Assembly (NCBI GenBank): GCA_963383645.1
Contig: OY726559.1
Span: 117,740,905-117,804,904, forward strand
Direction of reading: 5' to 3'
Source: Muscardinus avellanarius
Taxonomy: Eukaryota; Chordata; Mammalia; Rodentia; Gliridae
Length of the DNA: 64,000 bases
Every line of letters begins with the position of its first letter. Position 1 is the first letter of the stretch. Below are positions 33,248-43,741 of the stretch, piece after piece. Position numbers and translations under genes: made by a program. Below the pieces are notes generated by a model that was not told the origin of the DNA, searched no databases, and saw only the letters and a list, made by a program, of their open reading frames with translations.

Positions 33248-36200
33248 ATAAAAAATAGGGCTAGGGTGTAACTTGGAGGTAGAATGCCCCTGGATTCGAT
33301 CCCTAGTACCCTATGGGGGGGGGGGTAAAAAAGAAGCAGCTTGGGAGTGTAGCTCAGTGGGAGAGGGCATGGATAAGGCATGCTTAGCACACACAAGGCA
33401 CTGGGTTCAATCCCCAGCACACTTACACACAAAATAGAAAGAAAGAAAGGATTTCAGAAGGTTGGACTCAGGGTGCTCTTGACAGGAGCTATTTGGATGA
33501 CCCTTCCTAGCTTGGACTTTGGTTGCTTGTTGGTTTGTGTTTTTAATTGGTTTTGCTGGGCCCTGGGCTTCCTACATGCTAGGCAAGAGCTCTACCACTC
33601 AGCCACCTCCCCCAGCCCTCCCTTTTTCCCTCATGGACTTTGGATTGAAGCCAAGTTCCCCGACCTGTGTCCTGGGCAGGCTTGATCGCGGAGCAGTTCC
33701 TGGAGACCACGGCGGCGCAGCTAACCTACCACGGCCTGTGTGAACTTACAGCAACTGCCAAGGAGGGTGAACTTAGCGTCTTTTTTCGAAACAACCACTT
33801 TAGCACCCTGACTAAGCACAAGGTGATGAGGGTTTGGAGGTGGGGGGGTTGGAGCGCTGTCATTCCCCCTTGCTCTTTCTGGTGTTTAAGTCAGGATAAG
33901 GTAGGTTGAGTTGCAGTAACAAATGATCCTTAAAATTCTTGTGGTTTTTAGCCGGGCGTGGTGGCGCACGCTTGTAATCCCCGCACTTGGGAGGCTGAGA
34001 CAGGAGGATCACACAGGTTCGAAGCCAGCCTCAGCTACTTAGTGAGGCTCTCAGCAACTTAGTGAGACCCTGTTTCCAAGTAAAGTATAAAATAGGTCTG
34101 GAAGTATAGCCTGGAGGTAGAAAAGCCCCGGGTTCCACCCCCAGTACCCCCCCCACACACAAAAAAAAAATAATAATAAAGAATAAAAAAGTAGCCAAGC
34201 GTGGTGGCACACACTTGTAATCCCAGCATTCGGGAAGCTGAGACTAGAGGATCACAGTTCTACCCCCAGACCCGCAAATAAAATTAAATTAAACATAAAA
34301 ATAAAGGATTAAATAGAGCTGGAGATAGAATGGCCCTGGTTCTATCCTCAGTACCTCCCCCCCATGCCACACACAAAAAAAACAAACCCCAAACAAAACA
34401 AAATCCTTGTGGTTTGCACAGTAAACGCTGGCTTCTCCCACACACTGCTCACCCACTGCGGCCTGCCTATGTTCTGTCCCACAGCAACGTCCCTCTCGGA
34501 TCCAGACTGACAAAAGAGCCTTTATCTGCACTCTGTGCAGGAAGGAGATGGACACTATGCACTCAGTGCTTCTGCCTCCAATGATATGCCATTCCCGCTC
34601 ACATCTCCCCGGCCAGGCCAAGCCACGAGGCTTGCTGCCCGTGGGACAGAAAGCTGTAATCTCTTCCAGAAAGGGACAGCGAGCTGCTGAACAACACCAT
34701 AATCTCCCAGAGTTAGGAATCGCCCCAATTCTCTAGTAACTGAGAAGGGAGAGGTCTTTGGTTCCTGACGAATTTATTCTCATTGCCATCAGGAGAGAAC
34801 CATGGGAAATAGAGTGAGAAAGCAGGGTGCAGTGGTATGTGCCTGGAATCCCAGTATTGGGTGTGTGCCACCACGCCTGGTTTGAAACTCTGTTTCAAAA
34901 TAAAAAAAATATAGCCAGGTGTGGTGGTACACACTTGTAATTCCAGCATTCTGGAGGCTGAGATGGGAGGATTGCGGTTCGTGGACAGCCTCAGCTACTT
35001 AATGAGGCCCTCAGCAACTTAGTGAGACCCTGTTTCAAAATAAAGAATGAAAAATAGGGTAGGGGGTGTAGCTCAGAGGTCAAGGCCTCTGAGTTCCATC
35101 CCCAGACCCGCAAAAAAAAAAAAAAAAAAAAAGAAAAGAAAAAGAATAAAAATAGGGCTGGGGTGTAGCTTGGAGGTAGCATGCATCTCAGATGATTTGG
35201 GCAGCAAGCTGCCTGTGCGTCACCTGTCCACCGGTCTGTTTTGTCTTTGCAGAGCCACTTGTACCTGTTGGTCACTGACCAGGGTTTCCTGCAGGAGGAG
35301 CAGGTGGTATGGGAGAGCCTGCACAATGTGGATGGGGACAGCTGCTTTTGTGACTCTGACTTCCGCCTGAGCCATTCCCTGGGCAAGGAGCCCGGAGCAG
35401 AAGGCGGGGGTGGCTCCCCAGAGAAGCAGCTGCAGGTAGACCAGGTGTGTGGATCCTCAGAGCTATACCCCCGGCCCTCTCCTTGCCCGCTGGGCATCTT
35501 CTGACACCGCGGAATACACTGGGCCATGCCTTTTACTCTGGAGGGAGAAGGAACTAGAAGACTTGAAAGCAGATCTGGTTTGGAAACTTTTTGCCCAAAT
35601 CCCTTCCTTTGGGGCCTAAGTCCGCCCTGTGACTCCTGTTCTCTCCAGGACTACCTGATTGCCCTGTCCCTGCAGCAGCAGCAGCACCCACAGGGCTCCC
35701 AGCTCAGTGACCTGGAGCTGGCTCAGCAGCTTCAGCAAGAGGAGTATCAGCAGCAGCAAGCCATCCAGCCCATGCAAGCGCAGGCGCCCTTGCCCCAGGT
35801 GAGCCCTCTGCAGGCAGGCTTCGGAACTGCACTTTGCAGGCGCCCTTGCCCCAGGTGGGCCCTCTGCAGGCAGGCACGGGCACTGCACTTAGCAAGGACG
35901 CAAGGCCCCACCCCTTGGTTTGGTTTTTGGCTTTAGATACTGGGGGGGTTGAACCCAGAGGCATTCTACCTCAAAGCTACATCCCTAACCCTTTCTGTTT
36001 TGTGTTTTGCTAAGGAGCTTGTTAAGTTGTTGAGTGCCTTGATAAATTGCTGAGGCTGTCCTTAAACCTGTGATCCTCCTGTCTTAGCCTCTAAGTACGG
36101 ATTACAGGCCTACCCTGTTCCCACTGCTTTTTTATTTTTTGGAGGATGGTGGTGCTGGAAATTGAACCCAAGGGCATTCTATCTTCAATCTACACTCCAT

Positions 36201-36285
36201 CCCTAATTAATTAATTAATTAATTAATTTTAGTGTGTGGTATTGCGGATTGAACTTGGGGACCTTCGAGCTATACCCCCGTTATT

Positions 36286-36332
<47 letters not shown>

Positions 36333-37009
36333 CTTTTGCGGTTCTGGGGATGGAACCTAGAGGTATTCTACCTCCAAGCTATACCCCCAGTCCTATTTTT
36401 TATTCTTTTTATTTTGAAACAGGGTCTCACTGAGTTGCAAAGGGCCTCACTAAGTAGCTGAGGCTGTCCTCAAACCATGATCCTCCAGTCTCTGACTCCC
36501 AAATGCTGAGATGACAAGTATGTGCCACCATACCCAGCTTTATTATTTATTTATTTGTTTATTTATTTTGCGGGTCTCGGGATGGAATCCAGGGGCATTC
36601 TACCGCCGGGCTACAATCCCCGCCCTATTTTTTTATTCTTCATTTTGAAACACAGTCTCACTAAGTTGCAGAGGGCCTTAGTCAGTAGCTGAAGCAGCTG
36701 TCTATGAACCACAATCCTCCGGTTTCAGCCTCCCAAATACTGGGATTACAAGTGTGCGCCATGATGCCTGGCTCCTATTTCATTTTTTATTTGGAAACTA
36801 AGTATCTGAGGGCTAAATTGCAGAGGCTGGCTTCCAGCCAGGGATCCTCCTGTGTTAGCCTTCCAGGTACTGGGATTCCAGGCATTCTTGTGATCTTGTT
36901 GGGTGACCAGTTGTTTAATCCCACACAGGGAAGAGGAGCCACACCAGGTCGCCTGGCCGGGGAGCGGCGGCCGAAGCCGAAGCAGGAGTCAGACTGTACT
37001 CTGCTATAG
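26490..37009 (+). CDS. MINDY1: MINDY1 (FAM63A), K48-linkage-specific deubiquitinase, complete
   Basis: Nine coding exons: 26490-26951, 27603-27660, 29235-29299, 30200-30358, 32420-32522, 33680-33822, 35253-35444, 35649-35798 and 36929-37009. They total 1413 nt, or 470 residues plus stop; human has 469. MINDY1 is a cysteine protease that trims long K48-linked polyubiquitin chains. Visible features: a poorly conserved acidic/proline-rich N terminus (about 1-110); the oxyanion glutamine and catalytic cysteine in TQSTNGPCPLLA (Q134, C140); the catalytic histidine in RNNHFST (H322); a Gln-rich C-terminal ubiquitin-binding MIU helix with DLELAQQLQQEEYQ; and a terminal Cys-Thr-Leu-Leu resembling a prenylation CaaX box. 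All exon phases join without frame errors. The 26490 ATG has context CCACCATGG. Convergent with ANXA9. Confidence 0.97.
26992..27193 (+). mobile_element. SINE A dimer in MINDY1 intron
   Basis: Full dimer with an AAAG tail, 40 bases after the exon 1 donor. Confidence 0.9.
27443..27545 (-). mobile_element. Old B1-like monomer
   Basis: Diverged left-half type sequence just before exon 2. Confidence 0.55.
27603..27660 (+). CDS. MINDY1: MINDY1 coding exon 2
   Basis: 58 nt, VKLPPQKEMITSDELMAHL, ending in phase 1 before GTGAGT. Acceptor CTCCCTCCAG. Confidence 0.95.
27858..27980 (-). mobile_element. ID SINE with GT tail
   Basis: GT array 27858-27904 at the tail side; full-length ID monomer (GCAAGTGCTCTGCCACTGAG). 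Confidence 0.8.
28018..28222 (-). mobile_element. SINE C with target duplication
   Basis: GCCACTTCACTTTT at 28008-28021 and again at 28221-28234. Confidence 0.9.
28273..29051 (-). mobile_element. SINE A (minus) hosting three other SINEs
   Basis: Host pieces are 28273-28345, 28566-28588 and 28927-29051. Inside are SINE C minus (28378-28565), a plus left half (28589-28707) and SINE A plus (28708-28910). GCCACTTCACTTTT follows the whole nest at 29052. Confidence 0.8.
29235..29299 (+). CDS. MINDY1: MINDY1 coding exon 3
   Basis: 65 nt, GNCLLSIKPQ to LQLNFQQ, completing the split Gly codon. Donor GTGAGG. Confidence 0.95.
29395..29829 (-). mobile_element. SINE A split by SINE C (29488-29697)
   Basis: Both minus. 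The C element sits in the A-rich linker of A, with AATTCTTT on the left and TATTCTTT on the right. Confidence 0.85.
29835..29962. repeat. CCTT / CTTT pyrimidine microsatellite
   Basis: Interrupted CCTT units pass into a clean CTTT run. Confidence 0.95.
29978..30176 (-). mobile_element. SINE dimer just before MINDY1 exon 4
   Basis: Right half from AATTGAACCCAGGGGTATTC; left half ends CCACCACGCCCAGCT, 24 bases before the exon. Confidence 0.85.
30200..30358 (+). CDS. MINDY1: MINDY1 coding exon 4
   Basis: 53 codons, NVDDAMTVLP to GWLVDPQ, phase 0 at both ends, acceptor TGTCCCCAG, donor GTGAGT. Part of the catalytic fold. Confidence 0.96.
30487..31028 (+). mobile_element. SINE B split by SINE A (30644-30862), then partial SINE A
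   Basis: Host B left half 30487-30643 and right half 30863-30945; AGGTCT is repeated at the junctions. Truncated A at 30956-31028. Confidence 0.85.
31110..31842 (-). mobile_element. Three minus SINEs at one target site
   Basis: 31110-31347, 31363-31600 and 31615-31842. GGGGATAGCATTCT or a close variant stands at 31349, 31602 and 31843, with a weaker match at about 31078. Confidence 0.85.
31969..32375 (+). mobile_element. SINE split by SINE A (32110-32340)
   Basis: Host left half 31969-32109, right-half remnant 32341-32375. Ends 44 bases before exon 5. Confidence 0.8.
32420..32522 (+). CDS. MINDY1: MINDY1 coding exon 5
   Basis: 103 nt, SPEAVSAVGN to NLVTE plus one base. Acceptor CCCGTGCAG, donor GTGACA. 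Confidence 0.95.
32592..32795 (-). mobile_element. SINE A with 17-base target duplication
   Basis: TAGTATCTGCTTTTTCT at 32575-32591 and 32796-32812, identical, so the insertion is fairly young. The right half is internally shortened. Confidence 0.92.
32831..33430 (+). mobile_element. SINE C, SINE B, right half, ID
   Basis: C 32831-33013; B 33046-33245 with a long A-run; right half 33246-33312; full-length ID 33340-33430. Confidence 0.85.
33555..33622 (-). mobile_element. ID SINE just before MINDY1 exon 6
   Basis: CTACATGCTAGGCAAGAGCT and the following bases read as ID on the minus strand. Confidence 0.7.
33680..33822 (+). CDS. MINDY1: MINDY1 coding exon 6 (catalytic His)
   Basis: 143 nt, LIAEQFLETT to LTKHK, after the split Gly codon. 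It contains FFRNNHFST with catalytic H322. Donor GTGATG. Confidence 0.96.
33952..34355 (+). mobile_element. SINE B, internally deleted SINE A, right half
   Basis: B 33952-34149. At 34193-34285 an A element joins GGATCACAGTTC directly to the terminal CCCCCAGACCCGC, losing the middle of the dimer. Right half 34312-34355. Confidence 0.82.
34385..34820. other. Unique MINDY1 intron 6 sequence
   Basis: About 430 bases without a recognised repeat or exon. Open frames here lack flanking splice logic. Confidence 0.4.
34824..35185 (+). mobile_element. Rearranged SINE piece, SINE A, right half
   Basis: 34824-34910 mixes plus and inverted left-half sequence; A dimer 34913-35145; right half 35151-35185. 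Confidence 0.8.
35253..35444 (+). CDS. MINDY1: MINDY1 coding exon 7
   Basis: 64 codons, SHLYLLVTDQ to QLQVDQ, phase 0. It ends the catalytic domain and enters a Gly/Glu-rich linker. Donor GTGTGT is weaker than the others. Confidence 0.95.
35649..35798 (+). CDS. MINDY1: MINDY1 coding exon 8 (MIU helix)
   Basis: 50 codons, DYLIALSLQQ to APLPQ. The Gln-rich helix DLELAQQLQQEEYQ is the ubiquitin-binding MIU. The donor GTGAGC lies in the first copy of a 56-bp tandem duplication, so a second potential donor (GTGGGC) follows 56 bases downstream. Confidence 0.93.
35781..35892 (+). repeat. 56-bp tandem duplication across the MINDY1 exon 8 donor
   Basis: Copy 1 at 35781-35836 and copy 2 at 35837-35892 share GCGCCCTTGCCCCAGGTG and CCCTCTGCAGGCAGGC, with a few mismatches. 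Each copy contains a CAG/GT donor, GTGAGC at 35799 and GTGGGC at 35855. Use of the second would add 56 nt and shift the frame. Confidence 0.9.
35936..36890 (-). mobile_element. Minus-strand SINE run in the last MINDY1 intron
   Basis: 35936-36113; right halves 36145-36205 and 36228-36285; TTTA array 36286-36332; A 36331-36538; A 36566-36772; left half 36773-36890. Confidence 0.88.
36929..37009 (+). CDS. MINDY1: MINDY1 coding exon 9 and stop
   Basis: 26 codons plus TAG. It starts GRGATPGRLAGERR and ends ESDCTLL, as in the family C terminus ESDCxLL. Acceptor CCCACACAG. Confidence 0.95.
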   Translation, partial: GRGATPGRLAGERRPKPKQESDCTLL

Positions 37010-37440
37010 CTCGCACAACTACTGCCCGTGCCCTCCTTCTCTCAGAGGCTAGGGCTCATTAGCTCCACCACCTCGACCCCTGAGAGAGGCAGGGTAACTT
37101 ATTTATGGAGCGTGAAGCTGCCCACAGGCTGCGAATGTCAAGGTCACTGTGAGCCGTCTCAGTGCCTCCTCTTCCTCCATCCTGTGGATAGGTGGGTGGA
37201 GATTTCTGCTCCCTAACGCCCATTCCCAGAACAGTCCTGTGAACACACACACTCAGGCTCCAGCGGGAAGATTCCTACCTGGAATGCTTTATCTCCCCCC
37301 CCACCCATCCCTCATCCCTGGGGGCTCCTAACTACTACCCAGGAGGCCTGTCTCTGTTTCATGGTTTGATTTGGGTTTCTATATCTTTTATTTGTAACTC
37401 TTTCCTAAGGGTTTGGAAATAAAACTTTATTCCTTAGATC
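37010..37440 (+). other. MINDY1: MINDY1 3' UTR
   Basis: About 430 bases of SINE-free sequence after the stop, ending shortly beyond the AATAAA at 37418, with a T/GT-rich stretch (37440-37451) as a likely downstream element. The cleavage point is inferred. Confidence 0.75.
37418..37423 (+). terminator. MINDY1: Poly(A) signal of MINDY1
   Basis: AATAAA in GGAAATAAAACTTTATTCC, 409 bases after the stop codon. Confidence 0.8.
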
Positions 37441-37589
37441 TGTTGTTTGGCTTACCTTGTCGCAATGGGGTTAAGTATCTGACCCATCTGAGGAATGCAA
37501 AACTCGGGGTGGAGAGGAGCGGAAAGGTAGAAGGAAGTTGTCTGCCTGTCGTTTCTACTAAGGCCAGCAGGTGGAGACAAAGCCTAGCA

Positions 37590-39676
37590 TTTTTTTTTTA
37601 ATCCTGGGGATTGAACCTAGATGCATTCTACTTCTGAGCTACATCCCTAACCCTTTTTATTTTTAAATTTATTTTTATCTATTGATTGATTTTTTTGTGG
37701 CACTAGGGATTGAACTCAGGGGCATTTTACCTCCGAGCTACAATCCCAGGCCAATTTTTTTTTTTTTTTTTTTTTTTTTGCGGGTCTGGGGATGGAACCC
37801 AGAGGCATTTGACCTCTGAGCTATACCCTCTGCCCAATTTTTTATTCTTTATTTTGAAACAGGGTCTCACTGAGTTGCAGAGGGCCTCACTAAGTAGCTG
37901 AGGCTGTCTGTGAACTGTGATTCTCCTGTCTCAGCCTCCCAAATGCTAGGATTACAAACATGTGCCACCACGCCCAGCTCCAGCTCAATTTTTATTTGTT
38001 TATTTAGTGGTACTAGACATTGAACTAGGGACATTCTACCTCTAGCTAATCCTCTGCCCTATTTTTAAATTTTATTTATTTATTTATTTTGCAGTACTGG
38101 GGATTAAACCCAGGGCATTCTACCTCTGAGCTATGTCCCCAGCCCTATTTTTTATTCTTTATTTTGAAACTGAGTCTCAGTGAGTTGCAAAGGGTCTTAC
38201 TAAGGAGTGGAGGCTGTCCAAACCACAATCCTCCTGTCTCAGCCTCCCAAATGCTGGGATTGCAAGCCTGCATCACCACGCCCAGTTTATTACTTTGAAA
38301 CAGGGTTTCAGTAAGTTGCAAAGGGCTGACAAGTTGCTGAGGCTGTTCTCAAACCTGGGATCCTTCTGTCTCAGCCTCCCAGGTACTGGGTTTACAAGCA
38401 TGTACCACCATCCCCAGCTTATTTTTATTTTTGAAACAGGGCCTTGCTAGGTGGACAATAGTCTTGCTACTTACTGAACTAGCCTCAAACCTGCAATCCC
38501 CCTGTCTCAGCCTCTCAAGTACTACGATTACAGGTGTGAGTCTTTATAATTGGCTTATTTATTTTAATTAATTTTTTTTGTGTGTGGTACTGAGGATTGA
38601 ACCCAGGGACATTCTATCTCCAAGCTACACCCCCAGCCCTATTTTTTAGTCCTTTTATTTTATCTTATTTTATTTTTTGTGGTACTGAGGATGGAACCCA
38701 GGGGCTTTTCTCCCAGACCTATTTTATACTTTATTTGGAAACAGGGTCTCACTAAGTTGCCGAGAGCCTCACTCAGTAGCTGAGGCTGGCTCCGAACCTG
38801 TGCGATCCTCCTGTCTCAGCCTCCCAAGCGCTCGGATTATAAGCATGCGCCACCACGCCCAGTTTAGTCCTTTTATTTTTAAAACAGGTTCTCACTGCAT
38901 TGTATAGTGCCTCGCTAAGTAGCTGAGGCTGTCCATGAACCAGGATCCTCCAATCTCTGCCTCCCCAGTGCTGGGATTACAACTATGTGCCACCACGCCT
39001 GGCCACCCAGACCTATTTTTTTATTTTTATTTTGAAATAGGGTCTTGCTAAGTTGATGAGAGTCTCACTACTTGCTAAGGCTGTTCTCACACCTGCAATT
39101 ATACTGTTTTAGCCTCTCAAGAAGTGGGATTACAAGTGTGCACCACCACACACAAATTTTTTTATATTTTGAAACAGGATTTTGCTACATTGCTGAGGCT
39201 GTTCTCAAACCTGGGATCCTCCTGTCTCAGTTTTTCAAGTACTGGGATTACAAGTGTGCACCACCATGCCTGGTTTCTCTAGCCCCTTTTTAAAGGGCCT
39301 GTGTGTATGTGTTACTGGAGAGGTTAAACCCAGGGGCGTTCTACCTCCAAGTTATACCTCTAGCCCTATTTTTGTGTGTGTGTGTGTTTGGTATTGAGAT
39401 GGAACCCAGAGGTAGCTTGAAGGGTACCTTCAAGCTACACCCCAAGCCCTACTTTTTATTCTTTATTTTGAAGCAGGGTCTTACTGAGATGCAAATAGCC
39501 TCAATAAGTAGCTAAGGCTGGCCGCCATCCGTGATCCTCCTGTTTCAGCCTCCCAAGTGCTGGGATTACAAGTGTGTACCACCACACCTAGTTCTTTTTT
39601 TTTTCTTTTTTTTTTTTTTTTCAGTACTGGGGTTGGAACCCAGGGGCATTCTACCTCTGAGCTACACACCCAGCCC

Positions 39677-39716
<40 letters not shown>

Positions 39717-40333
39717 TCCTTCCTTCCTTCCTTTCTTTCTTTATTATTATTTTTTTTGGTGGTACTAGCGGTGGAACACAGAGGCTTTCTACCTCTGGGC
39801 TATACTCCCAGACCTTTTTTAAAAATATTTTATTTGGAAACAGGGTCTCGCTAAGTTGCCGAAAGCCTCACTAAGTAGCTGAGGCTGGCTTCGAACCCAT
39901 GCGATCCTCCTGTCTCAGCCTCCCAAGTGCGGGGATTACAAGGGTGCACCACCACGCCCGGCTTTTATTCTTTATTTTGAAACGGGGTCTCACTGAGTTG
40001 CAGAGGGCCTCACTAAGTAGCTGAGACTGACTGCAAACCACGATCCTCCTGTCTTAGCCTTCCAAGTACTGGGATTATTAGTGTGTGCCACCATGCCTGG
40101 CTTTATGTTTTATTGTTGTTGTTGTTTGTTTTTGTTTGCAGGTCTGGGAATGGAACCCAGAGGCATTTGACCTCCAAGATACATCCCCTGCCCAATTTTT
40201 TATTCTTTATTTTGAAACATGGTCTCACTGAGCTGCAAAGGGCCTAAGTAGCTGAGGCTGTCTGCGAACCATGATCCTCAGGTCTCAGCCTCCCAAATGC
40301 TGGGATTACAAGCGTGCGCCAGCACGCCTGGCT
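37590..40333 (-). mobile_element. 2.7-kb uninterrupted block of minus-strand SINEs
   Basis: Units: right halves 37590-37655 and 37680-37750; A 37754-37979; 37990-38065; A 38090-38285; left halves to 38540; 38580-38645; B 38670-38864; monomers 38865-39275; 39310-39370; A 39380-39592; 39598-39742 with a TTTC tail; B 39745-39963; A left 39964-40103; A 40130-40333 with CTTATGTTTT-like flanks. Confidence 0.88.
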
Positions 40334-40410
40334 GTGGCCTTATGTTTTTGATAGGCATTCTGTGGGACACTGTATTCTATTAAGAGGGTGGTTTCAAAAT
40401 CTCTGTTTGG

Positions 40411-40602
40411 GCCGGGCAGACGCTTGTAATCCCCGCACTTGGGAAGCGGAGACAGGAGGATCGCGCAGGTTCGAAGCCAGCTGCACTGGCTTAAGAGACC
40501 CTGTTTCCAAAAATAAAAAAATAAAAAAAATAGGTCTGGGAGTGTAGCCCGGATATAGAAGGGCTTCCAGGAACCCTAATACCACAAAAAAAAAAAAAAA
40601 AA
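40411..40602 (+). mobile_element. SINE C
   Basis: GGCAGACGCTTGTAATCC start, short left half, GAAGGGCTTCC right half, A-run tail. Confidence 0.88.
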
Positions 40603-41273
40603 ATCTCTGCTTGGACAGGTGCATTGGGGGTTGTGAATCTGACAACTTATCAAGTCTTCCCGGGATAGGGAGGGCAGCCTCACCCTCAGTTTTCCCCCCA
40701 GTTCACACAGATGGTCCTTCGCTACTATTTCTGACCGGGTTCTTCCTTAGTAATTTTGCCTGAAAATTGCTGGGGCAGAGGGAAGAATGGGGAAGGGGGT
40801 TCGGGGGGTGGGGGGGGGGCGCCTTGGTAACTGCAGCATGGGGCGGGGGCAAAAGCAGGGTCCCCTTGAAAGGGCCAAGCGCTTGCACGTCAAAGGTGCT
40901 CTGACCGCAAGGCCTCTTCCTCGAGTCCGGCTCCACCCGAAGCTCACTCACGGAAAACCAATAACAGTGGAGTTTGCCAAAAGTATTCAAGAGCCAGTGA
41001 GATGCTCTGCCAGGGTGTGGGAGGGATGAGCCGGACAGAAACTATCCGGGGGATCCCACTGCCCCACGCCCCAAGACGGCCCTGGAAGGCCCAGGTCCAG
41101 ATATCATTTGGAGGTGACAGAAATGAAAGTTTTTTAAAAGACATGTAAGTTTCAGCCAGAACGAGAAGCTGGGGTACGAGGTGTCCGGGGGGAGGCCCCG
41201 CTGATCTGCAGGTTTTGCAAACAGGGGAACCTCGGGTCCTTGAGTATCCTGTAGGGCTGGGGACAGGGAGGCT
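40603..41273. other. Sequence between MINDY1 and ANXA9, probably ANXA9 3' UTR
   Basis: Unique sequence after the ANXA9 stop. No AATAAA or ATTAAA on the minus strand. A GGGGTGGGG run lies near 40802-40820. Confidence 0.45.
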
Positions 41274-41336
41274 TCAGATGTCTTCAGCTCTGCACAGGGC
41301 CAGGAGGGCTGGCTGGCAATCCCCTTTTACTGACTC
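41274..41336 (-). CDS. ANXA9: ANXA9 coding exon 12 and stop
   Basis: [20 protein letters not shown] then TGA, the conserved annexin C terminus. Acceptor CTCTGCAG. No AATAAA or ATTAAA is seen on the minus strand from here to 40603, so the poly(A) site is unassigned. Confidence 0.95.
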   Translation of the reverse strand, partial: ESVKGDCQPALLALCRAEDI

Positions 41337-42398
41337 CTGCAGAGATGGGGGCCAAAGGTTAGAAAGACCCAACGCCACCATGGTCCCAGCATCTCCCCTC
41401 CCTCCTGCGTCCACAGTTCATCCCCAAGGGAAGGCGCTTCCCTGGGCCTGGGAGACTCGCAGTCAACTTGGTGCTAATGAGATCCACGCAGGAATATACT
41501 CAGCTATGGGAGGGCAGGAGGTGGGGGCAAGGAGGGGAGCTCGCCTCTCCAAGAACCAGCCGCGTTTCACCTGCAGAGAAGAATACAGGGACTTCCCAAA
41601 TTTCTTCTTAAACTCAGCTCGGATGCTCAGAAGGTCAGTTTCGCTCCGAGAGACCAGGATGCGCATCAGGACCTGGTAATTGGGCTCTGCTTCCTGGTAA
41701 AGAAAGAAATAGATGGGAGGAATAGTTACTAAATCTCTCATTGAGCCAGGTGGGCGGGGCAGCGCACGCTTTACTTGGGAGGCTGAGACAGCAGGATCGC
41801 GGACAGCCTCAGCTACTTAGCGAGGCCCTCTGCAACTCAGTAAGACCTTGTTGTTTTGTTTTTGTTTTTGTTTTTGGTGGTACTGGAGGTGGAATCCAGA
41901 GGCTTTTCTACCTCCAAGCTATACTCCCAGACCTATTTTCTATTTTATTTGGAAACAGGGTCTCACTAAGTTGCTGAGAGCCTCACTAAGTAGCTGAGGC
42001 TGGCTTCGAACCTGCGCGATCCTCCTGTCTCAGCCTCCCAAGTGCGGGGATTACAAGCGTGCGCCACCGCGCCCGGCCTTTTAGTTTTATTTTGAAACAG
42101 GGTCTCGCTAGGCTGATGAGAGTCTTACTACTTGCTGAGACTGTCCTGGAACCTGTGATCCTCCTGTCTCAGTCTCTCTCAAGTACTGAGATTACAGGTA
42201 TGTGCCACCACACCCGGCTTTGGCAGACTGCTTTTAATTCAAGTTAGTGGCCCAGATAAAATGGAAAAAGAGCTGAGGGTGTAGCTCGGAGGTAGAACAT
42301 CCCTATGTTTAATTCCAAGTACCACAAAAAAATGAAAGGCCCTATTTTTAAATTTATATTTATTTATTTATTTATTTATTTATTTATTGTGTGTGTGT

Positions 42399-42441
<43 letters not shown>

Positions 42442-43704
42442 CTACTGGGGGTGGAACCCAGGGGCATTCGACTTTCAAGCTACACTGCCAGTCTTCCTTT
42501 TTATAATTCTTTATTTTGAAACAGGGTCTGAGTTGCAAAGGGCCTCACTAAGTAGTTGAGGCTGGCCGCGAACCGCGATCCTCCTGTCTCAGTCTCCCAA
42601 ATTCTGGGATTACAAGAATGCACTACCACACAGGCTGAAAGGGCCTATTTTATTTTCTGATTCCTAAGATGAATCTAACATTTACCCAACATTTACCCTC
42701 AAGGATGTGAGTCCTGATCCAGCATGATGGCTCATGCCTGAAATCCCAGCATATGGGAGGCTAAGATAGGAGGATCATAGGTTTAAGGCCAGCTTCAGCA
42801 ATTTAGGGAGACCCTGTTTCAAAATAAAAAAAAATAGAGCTGGGGGCATAGCCCAGAGGTAGAATGCCCCTGGATTCAATCCCCAGTAACCTCCCCCCCA
42901 AAGAGTGTGGTTTCTATAATCCAACTACATGACAAAGTCGTTTATTGCTGGGATACAAGGCTGTTTTTGGTTTTGTACGTATGGGACTGGGGATTGAACC
43001 CAGGGCCTTGTGCAAGCGCTCTGCCGCTGAGCCACACCCCAGATCGTGTCTATTTTTATCACAGGAATTTAGACAGATAACCATAGCTCTTCAGATGAAC
43101 TTGTGTTGACTCATTATAATGATCCGGGCTTTCTTGGCTAAGCATAATAATCTACTGTCAAGATGGAAATCTCTAGATGACAGAGCAGACGCTGTCATTT
43201 GAACAGCATCCACTCGGCAGCTGGTGTACAGAAAACTCCATCACCAAGGTGATAACGCTTTTATCTTCTTTACTCCTTCCCTCACTTGGCAAATTTTTGT
43301 ATATCCAGCTTTGGGGGGACAGTTCTCCTAGGAGGCCTAGTTCATTGAGCAGAATAACGGGATTCTGATGGTGGAACCACTTGGGCCAAGACCACGTGTT
43401 TAAGGACGGGCAATGTAAAACAGAATCTGCCCAGTGGGGAGAAAGGGGCTCTGGCTGCTGAGAGCATTAGGGCAGCAGGAGGCGTTGATATGGGGCAGTG
43501 CATGTTTGATACCATTAAGTGTTTCATAGCCAGGCCTGGTGGCGCATGCCTGTAATCCTAGTACTTGGGAGGCTGAGACAGGAGGATCCCAGGTTGGAGG
43601 ACAGCCTCAGCAAGTAGTGAGGCCCTGCTTAAAAATAAAATAGGGCTGGGGGTATAGCTTGGAATAGAATGCTCTGGGGCTCAATCCCCAGTACTACACA
43701 CACA

Positions 43705-43741
<37 letters not shown>

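Noticed and set aside
33340..33430. tRNA-like sequence with good A and B boxes
   Set aside because: It has the ID SINE body, not a cloverleaf, and belongs to a repeated family.
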